Assembly: GCA_944322725.1 (NCBI GenBank)
Contig: CALUPU010000001.1
Span: 1-64,000, forward strand
DNA length: 64,000 nucleotides
DNA from: Candidatus Gastranaerophilales bacterium
GTDB lineage: Bacteria > Cyanobacteriota > Vampirovibrionia > Gastranaerophilales > Gastranaerophilaceae
Direction of reading: 5' to 3'
The translations under genes and the position numbers were made by a program. The notes beneath the pieces are model-generated. The model was given only the letters and a program-made list of their open reading frames with translations, made no database searches and was not told the DNA's origin. Below are positions 56,022 to 64,000 of the stretch, one piece after another; within the stretch, counting starts at the first letter, position 1, and every line of letters begins with the position of its first letter.

Positions 56022-56118
56022 AGTATATACTCATCTAAAAAAATGAAAAGCTTAATATAATTGAATTATAGCGATTTATAAATTGAATTGTAACGAAATG
56101 TTAAGCAAAGTATATACT
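56022..56118. promoter_or_regulatory. Two copies of the palindrome AGTATATACT between purA and the 130-aa gene
   Basis: AGTATATACT at 56022-56031 and 56109-56118. The first overlaps a possible minus-strand -10 (TATACT) about 65 bases before purA. The second overlaps a possible plus-strand -10, with TTGTAA (56088-56093) as -35. They may be operators or just paired -10 elements. No riboswitch shape recognised. Confidence 0.45.
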
Positions 56119-56190
56119 AAAAAGGCAATTTTTATATACTATTTTACTTTATATATATACAAGAGGTAAATGATAAAAGAGGACAAAAAA

Positions 56191-56583
56191 ATGGGCTTAG
56201 CAATTTCACAATTAACATCACAAAATTTAATGAATGTTCAATCTGATTGCGAATATCAATTAACATTAATTATGAATACATTACAGAGATTGGCTAATGA
56301 ACAAGCTGCAATCACTACAGAACAAATGACAGCAAGCCAAACTTATCTGGCTCAGTTTGATAAAGATAGTGAAGAATATGATGTTGCAATTGAATGGGTT
56401 AACAGCGAAGCATTTAACGCAAGATTTAACGCAAAACTTGCTGAAATTCAAGCAAAAGAACAGCAGCTTGATATTCAGAAACAACAGGTAGAAACCAGAC
56501 AGAAAATGGCATCCAACCAGAGAGACGGCTGGGAAAAGAACACAACTTCCTGCATCGAAAAAATGTTCAAATACGGTAACTAA
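56191..56583 (+). CDS. Unknown small coiled-coil protein
   Basis: 130 aa from ATG 56191 (MGLAISQL), with AGAGGA 8 bases upstream; an in-frame ATG at 56170 also has a ribosome-site-like AGAGG, so the start is open. Almost fully helical: NLMNVQSDCEYQLTLIM, EQMTASQTYLAQFDKD and a coiled coil KLAEIQAKEQQLDIQKQQVE (80-115). No membrane helix or signal. Codon use is that of a well-expressed gene. The shape recalls small secreted or structural helical proteins, but no family is recognised. Confidence 0.7.
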   Translation: MGLAISQLTSQNLMNVQSDCEYQLTLIMNTLQRLANEQAAITTEQMTASQTYLAQFDKDSEEYDVAIEWVNSEAFNARFNAKLAEIQAKEQQLDIQKQQVETRQKMASNQRDGWEKNTTSCIEKMFKYGN

Positions 56584-56615
56584 ATAAAAAAATTATTGCA
56601 TAAGCCTAAATAATA

Positions 56616-56646
56616 AATAGCCTGTTTGATATTCAAACAGGTTATT
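56616..56646. terminator. Terminator between the 130-aa gene and mini-RNase III
   Basis: AATAGCCTGTTTGA, short loop TAT, TCAAACAGGTTATT (one G-T). It lies between convergent genes and overlaps the mrnC stop. Confidence 0.75.
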
Positions 56647-57025
56647 CTATTACTATATGATCTTTTGAATCAATGTAATCAGATATTAATTTAAAAATAT
56701 ATAAAAGCCGCTCTCTGTCATTAAGGTGCAGATAGCCTATGAGAACCTCAAATCCTGTTGCAATGCGATGAAGTGATTGATTATGTTTTCTTGATGAGTT
56801 TTGCGGAAGGTTTCTTCCGCGTCTTATAAGATCTTTTTCTGTTTCTGTTAAATATGAACCTATGACATTTAATAATTCACATTGAAAAGATGCTCTTACA
56901 AGAGATGTATTAATTTTATGCATACGAGCCATATTGGTCGTTAAAAGAATAATTTTTTCTCTTACAAAAAGTTCGTATACCGCATCACCAAGGTGTGCAT
57001 AGCATTTTAAGTTCAAGTCTTCCAT
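56642..57025 (-). CDS. mrnC: Mini-ribonuclease III
   Basis: 127 aa from ATG 57025 (MEDLNLKCYAHLGDAVYE); the upstream ATG at 57064 would add a hydrophobic tail that the family lacks. It is the RNase III catalytic domain without the RNA-binding domain: AHLGDAVYELFVREKI (metal-binding Asp and Glu), KHNQSLHRIATGFEVLIGYLHL (second Glu). Mini-III matures 23S rRNA ends in Firmicutes and cyanobacteria. Single gene. Confidence 0.93.
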   Translation of the reverse strand: MEDLNLKCYAHLGDAVYELFVREKIILLTTNMARMHKINTSLVRASFQCELLNVIGSYLTETEKDLIRRGRNLPQNSSRKHNQSLHRIATGFEVLIGYLHLNDRERLLYIFKLISDYIDSKDHIVIE

Positions 57026-57121
57026 ATACAAAATTATAATATTTGTTTTAAGTTTTGTAAACATAATATGTATTTACGTTTGATTTTTTGACTAATAAAA
57101 ATAAATCCTTATACAGGAAGT

Positions 57122-57397
57122 ATGAGCAATACAAATATGATAAATCCCGCAAACTATTACAATCCGTTTGCCAAATACAATTATGTAAGCAAGACAAGAG
57201 GCGTGTATATTCCCAGAGACACCAAACCCTTGCTTAGCAATACCGATGCTTCATTAAAATCAGCCAGCATCTATTCGGAAAATTATGATGCTGAAACTGA
57301 TATTATGCAGAGCATGGACTCTTTTGAAAAAAGTTCTGTTACTCGTAACGGCTTGATTGGTTTTATACACAAATTTTTTGATTCTCCGCAAAGTTAA
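57122..57397 (+). CDS. Unknown 91-aa protein upstream of gyrA
   Basis: Unrecognised. Asn/Tyr-rich N-terminus (NPANYYNPFAKYNYVS), then a hydrophilic middle and a short hydrophobic-aromatic end (GLIGFIHKFFDSP). No membrane helix. Ribosome site AGGAAG lies just before the ATG. gyrA begins 69 bases after its stop, so a short operon is possible. Confidence 0.6.
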   Translation: MSNTNMINPANYYNPFAKYNYVSKTRGVYIPRDTKPLLSNTDASLKSASIYSENYDAETDIMQSMDSFEKSSVTRNGLIGFIHKFFDSPQS

Positions 57398-57465
57398 CAA
57401 AATTTGCACCGCTCCTTGTTTATGCTAAAATCTTGTTATGGATATATTAAAGTAGGGGTGGAGAA

Positions 57466-60048
57466 TTGAGCCAGCAAAATTTATTTGAAGACGGTAAAAT
57501 TGTACCGGTTAATATAAGAGATGAGATGAAACGTTCTTACATAGACTATGCCATGTCCGTAATTGTCGGTCGTGCGCTGCCTGATGTAAGAGATGGTCTG
57601 AAACCCGTTCACAGACGTATTCTATTTGCGATGAACGAACTTGGTATGACACCGGACAAACCTTTTAAGAAAAGTGCCAGAATTGTCGGTGAAGTACTCG
57701 GTAAGTATCACCCGCACGGTGACTCTGCTGTTTATGAATCTTTGGTTCGTATGGCTCAGGATTTTTCTACCCGTTATCAGACAATTGACGGGCATGGCAA
57801 CTTTGGTTCAGTTGACGGTGACTCTGCAGCTGCTATGCGTTATACAGAAGCAAGAATGCATAAAATTACGCAATCTATGCTTGCAGATATTGATTGTGAA
57901 ACAGTGGATTTTACACCGAACTTTGACGGTTCATTGCAAGAACCCGCTGTTTTGCCGGTAAGATTACCTATGCTTTTGTTAAACGGTGTTTCCGGTATTG
58001 CTGTAGGTATGGCAACAAATATTCCTCCGCATAACCTGGCTGAAGTTGTAGACGGTACTATTGCATTAATTGATAATCCTGATATTACTGTTGAAGGATT
58101 AATGGAACATATCAAAGGTCCTGATTTTCCGACAGCGGCTACTATTGTTGGTTTAAGCGATATAAAACAGGCTTACATGACAGGCAGAGGCTCTATCAAA
58201 ATGAGAGCGGTCGCACAGTTTGAAGAAATCCCGGGCGGCGGCGGTCGTCAGGCAAGAACTGCTATTATTGTTACCGAAATTCCTTATCAGGTTAACAAAG
58301 CAATGCTTATTGAAAAGATTGCAGAACTTGTACGTGACAAGAAAATTGACGGTATTTCCGACCTTAGAGATGAATCTGACCGTGACGGCATGAGAATTGT
58401 TATTGAACTCAAACGTGATGCAAAGCCCGAAGTTGTTAAAAATAATCTGTTTAAATATACACAGCTTGCAACAACATTCGGCGTAAATATGGTTGCACTT
58501 GTCGGCAAGCAGCCCAGATTGATGAATTTGTACGAAGTACTTAATGAATTTGTTGAGCACAGGGTTGAGGTTGTTACAAGAAGAACAATATTCTTTTTGA
58601 AAAAAGCTAAAATCAGAGCGCATATCTTGGCAGGTTTGATGATTGCACTGGGCAGCCTTGATGAAGTAATCGAACTTATCAAAAAATCTAAAACTACAGA
58701 TGAAGCAAGAGTCGGGTTGATGAGCAGATTCGGTCTTGATGTTGATCAGGCAAATGCTATCCTTGAAATGCAATTGAGACGTTTAACGGGATTGGAACAG
58801 GATAAAATTAAATCCGAATACGAAGAACTCAAAAAGAAAATTGCTGAATATGAAGCTATCCTTGCTGACAGACAAAAAGTTCTTAATATTATTAAAGAAG
58901 AATTAACAGAAGATAAAGAAAAATATGGCGATGACAGAAGAACACAGATTGTTCCCGAAGCTGATGAAATGACTATCGAGGATTTGACTCCTAATGTTCC
59001 GATGGCTGTATTTATCACACGGCAGGGCTACTTAAAGAGAATCTCTCTTGATACATTTGAACGCCAGAATCGTGCTACAAGAGGCAAAGGCGGTATAAAA
59101 ACTAAAGAAGATGATGACGTTGACCAGTTCTTTACAGCTATGATGCATGACAAAGTTCTGTTCTTCTCTTCAAAAGGTACTGTTTACAGCCTAAATGTAT
59201 ACGAGTTTCCAGAAGGCGGAAGACAGGCAAAAGGTCTGCCTATTATCAACGTATTGCCTTTAGAACAGGATGAACAGATTACAGCAGTTGTACCTGTAAG
59301 CGATTTTAAATCAGCTTCTAACCTGATTATGCTTACACAAAAAGGTTATATTAAGAGAATTTCTCTTGATAACTTTGAAAACATCAGAAAAAGCGGCATA
59401 ATTGCAATCGGATTGGAAGAAGGCGATACTCTTTGCTGGGTTAAACAGGCTCAGGATAATGATGAGGTAATCATCGGAACTTCCTGCGGTATGGCCATTA
59501 GATTCCCGCTCAGTGATATGAGACCTCTGGGAAGAAGTGCGAGAGGCGTTAACTCGATGAAACTGCGTGCAGGCGACAAATTAATCGGCTGTGATATAGT
59601 TCCGCGTGATTATGACGCTGATTTGCTTGTTGTAACATCGGACGGATTCGGTAAACGTTCCAAATTATCGGAATTCAGACCTCAAAACAGAGGCGGCATA
59701 GGTCTTATTGCAACGAAATTCAAAACAGCTTCATCGAGACTTGTGGCATTGACAATTGTCGAAGAATCTGATGAAATTATGGTTGTAACACAAAACGGTG
59801 TTGTCTCCAGAATTAAAGCAGATTGTATCTCCCGTCAGGGCAGACCTGCAACCGGTGTAAAAATTCAGAACCTCATGGAGGGCGATACTGTTTGTACTAT
59901 CAATAAAATAGTAGATCCGGATTCTGATGAAGAGACAGAATGCAATGTTCCTGCTCCTGCAGAACAGGTTGAAGATAACTCTGTTCAACAGAGCATACTC
60001 GGAGATTTGCAGATAGAGTCTTATAACGAAGAAAATAGCGAAGAATAA
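57466..60048 (+). CDS. gyrA: DNA gyrase subunit A
   Basis: 860 aa. GyrA cuts and rejoins DNA in the gyrase cycle. TTG start (57466) with GGTGGAG 2-8 bases upstream. Motifs: [47 protein letters not shown] with the catalytic Tyr (about 127), the helical tower and the C-terminal beta-pinwheel ([11 protein letters not shown] is a GyrA-box-like start at about 533). The quinolone-site residues are Ser (S87, Escherichia S83) and Glu (E91, Escherichia D87), a wild-type-like pair common outside enterobacteria. Followed by the DUF561 gene 25 bases on, probably co-transcribed. Confidence 0.98.
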   Translation: MSQQNLFEDGKIVPVNIRDEMKRSYIDYAMSVIVGRALPDVRDGLKPVHRRILFAMNELGMTPDKPFKKSARIVGEVLGKYHPHGDSAVYESLVRMAQDFSTRYQTIDGHGNFGSVDGDSAAAMRYTEARMHKITQSMLADIDCETVDFTPNFDGSLQEPAVLPVRLPMLLLNGVSGIAVGMATNIPPHNLAEVVDGTIALIDNPDITVEGLMEHIKGPDFPTAATIVGLSDIKQAYMTGRGSIKMRAVAQFEEIPGGGGRQARTAIIVTEIPYQVNKAMLIEKIAELVRDKKIDGISDLRDESDRDGMRIVIELKRDAKPEVVKNNLFKYTQLATTFGVNMVALVGKQPRLMNLYEVLNEFVEHRVEVVTRRTIFFLKKAKIRAHILAGLMIALGSLDEVIELIKKSKTTDEARVGLMSRFGLDVDQANAILEMQLRRLTGLEQDKIKSEYEELKKKIAEYEAILADRQKVLNIIKEELTEDKEKYGDDRRTQIVPEADEMTIEDLTPNVPMAVFITRQGYLKRISLDTFERQNRATRGKGGIKTKEDDDVDQFFTAMMHDKVLFFSSKGTVYSLNVYEFPEGGRQAKGLPIINVLPLEQDEQITAVVPVSDFKSASNLIMLTQKGYIKRISLDNFENIRKSGIIAIGLEEGDTLCWVKQAQDNDEVIIGTSCGMAIRFPLSDMRPLGRSARGVNSMKLRAGDKLIGCDIVPRDYDADLLVVTSDGFGKRSKLSEFRPQNRGGIGLIATKFKTASSRLVALTIVEESDEIMVVTQNGVVSRIKADCISRQGRPATGVKIQNLMEGDTVCTINKIVDPDSDEETECNVPAPAEQVEDNSVQQSILGDLQIESYNEENSEE

Positions 60049-60073
60049 GAATTAAATAAGAAAGGTTTTTAAG

Positions 60074-60832
60074 ATGAAAAGAATTAATTCATTTAAAAGA
60101 GATTTAGACGCTAAAAAAGCCGTAAAAATCATTGCAGGTATTGATAACTTTGATATGGACAAAGTAAGAAGCGTTGTTATTGCTGCTGACAGAGCCGGTG
60201 CTTCTGCTGTGGATATCTGTGCTAACGAAGAAATTATTAAAATGGCAAAAGAAACAACTTCACTGCCGGTATTTGTTTCTTCAATTGTTCCGGAAGATTT
60301 AGCTATGGCTGTTAAAGCAGGTGCAGACGCTATTGAAATCGGCAACTTTGATGCTCTTTATAAAAAAGGTATGAGAATGTCCGCTATGGAAATTCTGGAT
60401 ATTGTTAAAGAAACAATGGCTTTAATCGGTAAATCAAATGTGTTTGTTTGTGTAACAATTCCGGGGCATATTGAAGTTGCTTCTCAAATTGCACTTGCTA
60501 AAGAATTGGAAGCTTTGAATATTGACCTGATTCAAACAGAAGGTGCTGCTACTGTTGATGCTCAATCAGAAGGTGCAAGAGGTCTTTTGGAAACAGCACA
60601 GGTTTCTATTGCAAACACAATTGAACTTGCAAGAAATGTTGAAATACCTGTTATGACAGCATCAGGATTGACAACAACAACTGTTCCTATGGCGTTTGCT
60701 GCTGGTGCATCTGCTGTTGGCGTAGGTTCTTGTGTAAACAAACTTCACTCTGAAATAGAAATGATTGCAACAGCAACAGCTATTGTTGAATCTGTTAAGG
60801 GGTCAAGAGTTGAAGAATCAGTTAAAGCTTAA
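60074..60832 (+). CDS. DUF561 (Ycf23-like) protein
   Basis: 252 aa, TIM-barrel-like. AVKIIAGIDNFDMDKVRSVV, AGASAVDICANEE, PVFVSSIVPEDLAMAVKAGADAIEIGNFD, IQTEGAATVD and VGVGSCVNKL match the DUF561/Ycf23 family, which is typical of cyanobacteria and red-algal plastids and has no proven reaction. Its presence is my best hint that the genome belongs to the cyanobacterial neighbourhood. Ribosome site AAAGG lies before the ATG. It follows gyrA. Confidence 0.88.
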   Translation: MKRINSFKRDLDAKKAVKIIAGIDNFDMDKVRSVVIAADRAGASAVDICANEEIIKMAKETTSLPVFVSSIVPEDLAMAVKAGADAIEIGNFDALYKKGMRMSAMEILDIVKETMALIGKSNVFVCVTIPGHIEVASQIALAKELEALNIDLIQTEGAATVDAQSEGARGLLETAQVSIANTIELARNVEIPVMTASGLTTTTVPMAFAAGASAVGVGSCVNKLHSEIEMIATATAIVESVKGSRVEESVKA

Positions 60833-60854
60833 TTGTAATAATAATTATGAAAAG

Positions 60855-60882
60855 AAAAAGTTCTTAATTTAAGGACTTTTTT
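60855..60882 (+). terminator. Terminator after the DUF561 gene
   Basis: AAAAAGTTCTT, loop AATTT, AAGGACTTTTTT, with one G-T pair, then T-run. Confidence 0.75.
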
Positions 60883-60888
60883 CTTTTT

Positions 60889-60936
60889 TAATAACAAAAA
60901 AACTCCCGTTTTAATAATGGGAGTTTTTTGTTATTA
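60889..60936 (-). terminator. Strong terminator of the glycogen-synthase-like gene
   Basis: TAATAACAAAAAAACTCCC and its complement GGGAGTTTTTTGTTATTA around an AT loop, overlapping the stop of the minus-strand gene and usable on both strands. Confidence 0.88.
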
Positions 60937-63861
60937 AGCGGATTTTTGAAATTTTACAGCTTTAATGTCTTTTATATTAGTAGAACTTTGAAGCACTTCT
61001 GGTTTAAAAACTTTCATCTTTACAAATACTTCTGCATATTTGTCCATAGCACCATCAGGTACAAGCCAGCTATGTTCTGCTGCTTGAGACTCTTTTAGAC
61101 CTTTAGCAAATGATTCTTTATCTGCCATCCATTCGCAAGCTCTGTTTAATCCTTTAGCAAATGATTTTGCATTGAAATCTAATGCTTTTTCATATCCGTT
61201 GTATTTTGGCATAAATTCAAGCACAATTGCATTTACATTGTCTTTTAATCCTGATTTTAGTCCCCCTACATCAAATACAATAGGAATAGCACCCGAATAT
61301 TTTGCTATTTCTTTGTGTGAAAGCCCACAAGGCTCAAACCAGCTGGGCATTGCAGCAAAATCAGACATCAATTTGCAACCGTTAAATCTTCCAGCTTCGG
61401 AGAATAATTCGGCAAATACAATCCTGTTCGCTGCAGTTGGATTTGTCGCAGCAAGTTCTCTTTTGATATCCATAAGTGCTTTTTTGATTTTTGGCGCGTC
61501 TGTTCCGACTCCTTGTACGTAGAATACAGGATAATTTGTACCTTTAAATTCTCTATAGAATTCTTTTATACTTTCTGCAAATATGTCCAGACCTTTTTGA
61601 TCTACAATTCTTCCTGCGCTGGATATTATTGGGGTATCAGCATTTACACCTGTCAAATCTGTTAATTCGGGCAGTGCAATTTTCATTGGGTTCTTTTCAC
61701 CTTTAGTATTTCTTGCCAGATTTATATCTTCTATTGCTTTTTTCAAATATGCAGACTTATTTTTGCGATGCCATTCTAATACATCAACATTAGCTGTAAA
61801 TTTTTGGAATGAGCCGCTTGGCAGATTGAGGTCAATTTCCAATTGTTTTGCTTCTGCTGCGCTGAATGTATTGTTCATTGCGTCACATCCGTTAGTGATA
61901 CCTTTTAAAGTCGGCTCTTTTGTTATCAGTTCAGGATTGACCATATTTTGTTTAGCAATTTCTTTAATAGTAGATTCATCAGCAAATTCAAACATCCTTG
62001 CTCTTATTTTAAAGATGTCGTGTGCTGCTTTCCCAAAACCACCATGAGATGCAATTTCCATACCATATTGTTCTGATACTGGAATCAACATATCGGAATA
62101 ATTTGCTGCCATCAGTTGAGGATGTATATTCTGACCGTCCATCAAAGCGTTCCAAAGATTGCCGGGCAATCCTTGGGCTTTTAATACTTTTGAATCAGTT
62201 GCCGCATTGTAGACTTCTAGATGTGTATTAGGCATATGCGCATTTTCTACTATTCTTGCAGCATGTTCCCCAAACATTATATTAAATAATTTTTCATGAG
62301 AATGGTCTACGCTTCCGGCAAGTTCTGCATTATGCATTAGTGTTACAATTGGTGTGTTATGCAGTTTATCCGCGAGTTCGGGATTCATTCCGTATGCCTT
62401 TTTCACGGTTGTTAGTTGTCTAAGTATTGCGGAAATAGGGCCTGTCTGCCAATCATTACCTATTATCAAGTCTGCTTTTAAAGGTGTTTTTGCAGATTCG
62501 TTCATCAAACTTTCTGTAAAGAATTTTGAAAAATATATAAACCTTTCTGTTTCACCTGTTGCTATTGCATCATTTCTGTATATGTTTATATTTCTGTCTT
62601 CAACTATTCTTCCGTTCATATTAAATTTGGGTGAATCATAAAATACAGCTTTATATTTTGCTTTTGCAACTATGTCGCCAACTTCTTCTTTGATTACAAC
62701 TTTTTCAGGATCTTTGCCGTGAGATTTTGCATTATTTCTGGCGTTTGCAAGCATAAGGTCATATTCTTCTTTTGTGATTTTATGAATTTCAATCAAATCA
62801 CTTTCAAAAGTTTTATTTTCTGCCAGAGTTTTTTCTACTTCCGCCCGAACTTCAGGTGTTAACCTTTTAGAAAGAAGATTGTAATCTATACGGTCTTTAA
62901 TCACATTGGACATATACATTGTTACTTCTTCATTTTGAACACCTTTATCCGTATAAATAGGAATATGCATTTTTTCAATTTCTTTGATGATTGTGGCAGG
63001 ACCTGCATCTTTGTATACACCATTATCAAATGTTCTTTTTACATATTTGTATGTTCCGTCAAATACCCCTTTTTCGTTCAGGTTTGCAATTTTGCTGTAA
63101 GTTGTATTGTTGGCTGCATTGCCGAGATACAAAGGGGTATCAAGGAACAAGTTTGCTTTTTGTTTTGTGTTAATCATCGCTGCAATGTTTGCAATAAGTT
63201 CTTTAGGTACAATAGCCATACCTCCAGTACTTGAGAATGGTTTTACTTCAGAGGTTGGTACTCTTATTGTTATTTTTTCAGGTACAGGCTGTTTTCTTTC
63301 TATTGCTCCGAGTATCCTTATGGCTGCTTCTTTTCTTAGAGAGGCATTCAATTTTTCTTCCTTTGCTCCGTAAACTTCGTTATAAACAGAAGCAAGCTTC
63401 ATTTTCTTTCCATTTACATCAACTATTTTGGTAATGAAGTTATCCGTCTTATTGTTCGCTGCAGCAGCAATAGAAAGAATTTCTCCATGCAGGTCTTTCT
63501 TTACACCGTCTATTACTCCATCGTGAAATTTCCCCAAATCTTTTATCTGTGTATCAAGTTTGTTGTTAGTTGCCTTGAGGTTTTCATTAAGTATATTTAA
63601 TGTGTTTTCAAGCTTATTGATTTGTTTAAAGGATGTCTTACCTCTACGCAAAGCAATACCGGCTACTCCTAAAGATGCCAGTGCTATTGCAGAGGATATG
63701 TATATTGCACTTTTAAGTTTTTGAGGTTTTTTTAATTTGGGCTGTTTTTCCAGATTTGCAGTTTGTGCGTTAGTGATTGTCGGAGTGCTTGAAGTATTGT
63801 TGTAGAATCCGGTTTTTAATAAACTTTCTCCTGTAAATGAGATTCTTTTAATTGCACACAT
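60934..63861 (-). CDS. Membrane-anchored glycogen/starch-synthase-like enzyme (GT5) with SFTG N-terminus
   Basis: 975 aa, about twice the length of normal glycogen synthase. N-terminus IKRISFTGESLL (4-15) carries the SFKG-type motif; then a membrane helix (about 50-68), a coiled coil (78-115) and about 80 unknown residues. GT5 signals: TSEVKPFSSTGGMAIVPKEL (ADP-sugar site, about 205), IIGNDWQTGPISAIL, LMHNAELAG, SSAGRIVDQKGLDIF (about 745) and PSWFEPCGLSHKEIAKYSG (about 860, E..x7..E pair), GAIPIVFDVGGLKSG. It would build alpha-1,4-glucan from ADP- or UDP-glucose. A membrane tie and extended insert are unusual. No glg genes are adjacent. Confidence 0.85.
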   Translation of the reverse strand: MCAIKRISFTGESLLKTGFYNNTSSTPTITNAQTANLEKQPKLKKPQKLKSAIYISSAIALASLGVAGIALRRGKTSFKQINKLENTLNILNENLKATNNKLDTQIKDLGKFHDGVIDGVKKDLHGEILSIAAAANNKTDNFITKIVDVNGKKMKLASVYNEVYGAKEEKLNASLRKEAAIRILGAIERKQPVPEKITIRVPTSEVKPFSSTGGMAIVPKELIANIAAMINTKQKANLFLDTPLYLGNAANNTTYSKIANLNEKGVFDGTYKYVKRTFDNGVYKDAGPATIIKEIEKMHIPIYTDKGVQNEEVTMYMSNVIKDRIDYNLLSKRLTPEVRAEVEKTLAENKTFESDLIEIHKITKEEYDLMLANARNNAKSHGKDPEKVVIKEEVGDIVAKAKYKAVFYDSPKFNMNGRIVEDRNINIYRNDAIATGETERFIYFSKFFTESLMNESAKTPLKADLIIGNDWQTGPISAILRQLTTVKKAYGMNPELADKLHNTPIVTLMHNAELAGSVDHSHEKLFNIMFGEHAARIVENAHMPNTHLEVYNAATDSKVLKAQGLPGNLWNALMDGQNIHPQLMAANYSDMLIPVSEQYGMEIASHGGFGKAAHDIFKIRARMFEFADESTIKEIAKQNMVNPELITKEPTLKGITNGCDAMNNTFSAAEAKQLEIDLNLPSGSFQKFTANVDVLEWHRKNKSAYLKKAIEDINLARNTKGEKNPMKIALPELTDLTGVNADTPIISSAGRIVDQKGLDIFAESIKEFYREFKGTNYPVFYVQGVGTDAPKIKKALMDIKRELAATNPTAANRIVFAELFSEAGRFNGCKLMSDFAAMPSWFEPCGLSHKEIAKYSGAIPIVFDVGGLKSGLKDNVNAIVLEFMPKYNGYEKALDFNAKSFAKGLNRACEWMADKESFAKGLKESQAAEHSWLVPDGAMDKYAEVFVKMKVFKPEVLQSSTNIKDIKAVKFQKSA

Positions 63862-64000
63862 AACTTTCCCTCTTTTTCTATAAATAAATGCAGAATTTTA
63901 CACGTACTAAAACGCGTAATTTATTATTTTTGCTGTTTCCCCAAAGAAAATATATAAATATTTACATTAGTGTAATATGCAGTAAAATAATAAATATTAA
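63862..64000. other. Upstream region of the GT5-like gene, window end
   Basis: 139 AT-rich bases. A ribosome site GAGGGAAA precedes the minus-strand ATG. I see no RNA gene, operator or further coding frame here; the window ends in it. Confidence 0.4.

Noticed and set aside
57700-57760. Quinolone-resistance mutation in gyrA
   Set aside because: Position equal to Escherichia S83 is Ser; Glu at the D87 site is a natural variant in many phyla.

Overview
The window reads as a low-GC chromosomal segment of a fermentative, diderm (Gram-negative-type) anaerobe. My best guess is a gut Gastranaerophilales / Vampirovibrionia (Melainabacteria, the non-photosynthetic sister group of Cyanobacteria). The guess rests on a DUF561/Ycf23 protein (a family typical of cyanobacteria and plastids), an exported SLH-domain protein, pyruvate:ferredoxin oxidoreductase, outer-membrane biogenesis genes (Skp/OmpH-like, AsmA/TamB-like), and several proteins carrying a short hydrophobic-F-K/T-G motif near the N-terminus. 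No rRNA is present, so this stays an inference.

Layout. 1-0.9 kb: two copies of a structured tRNA-like repeat and an XRE regulator. 0.9-11.6 kb: single genes (YkgJ-like, SWEET-like, acyltransferase, secreted GH13 enzyme, SLH protein, alpha/beta hydrolase, SNF2 helicase, secreted protein). 11.7-13.2 kb: tRNA-Asp followed by a small AT-rich insert that carries one unknown gene and is bounded by a direct repeat of the tRNA 3' end. 13.2-18.8 kb: GtrA-like, ketopantoate reductase-like, SIMPL, DUF486, a metal-binding-looking Spy/CpxP-like protein, an orphan PAS histidine kinase, and a GNAT enzyme. 19-30.5 kb: gyrB, a large duplicated SFKG protein, rsmH with an ftsL-like gene, an operon of secreted protein - PncC/CinA-C - isocitrate dehydrogenase, S4 protein, phosphoesterase. 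30.5-37 kb: a giant AsmA-like protein, divergent Skp/OmpH, pyrimidine nucleoside phosphorylase. 37-44.5 kb: PFOR, an operon of uridine-kinase-like, nadD, yqeK and a HisA-HisI-HisE fusion, then panD. 45-47.9 kb: uvrA. 47.9-54.2 kb: a minus-strand surface-polysaccharide operon making a 3-acylamino-3,6-dideoxyhexose (FdtA-like isomerase, acetyltransferase, FdtB-like aminotransferase) with glycosyltransferases. Its last gene is split by a perfect 50-bp tandem duplication. 54.2-64 kb: tRNA-Lys with a duplicated 3' end and a structured insert, purA, small genes, mini-RNase III, gyrA, DUF561, and a membrane-anchored glycogen-synthase-like enzyme.

The most interesting material is not a large system. 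It is a set of small structures: (i) short inserts at tRNA 3' ends (tRNA-Asp with a one-gene cargo, tRNA-Lys with about 100 bp of hairpins), plus a sequence at the left edge related to the tRNA-Lys insert; (ii) a 50-bp tandem duplication with internal palindromes that could switch a glycosyltransferase on and off; (iii) a recurrent SFKG-type N-terminal motif on otherwise unrelated proteins; (iv) a HisA-HisI-HisE three-domain fusion; (v) a glycogen synthase with a membrane anchor and a long extra region. All functional statements rest on reading motifs by eye, without database searches.
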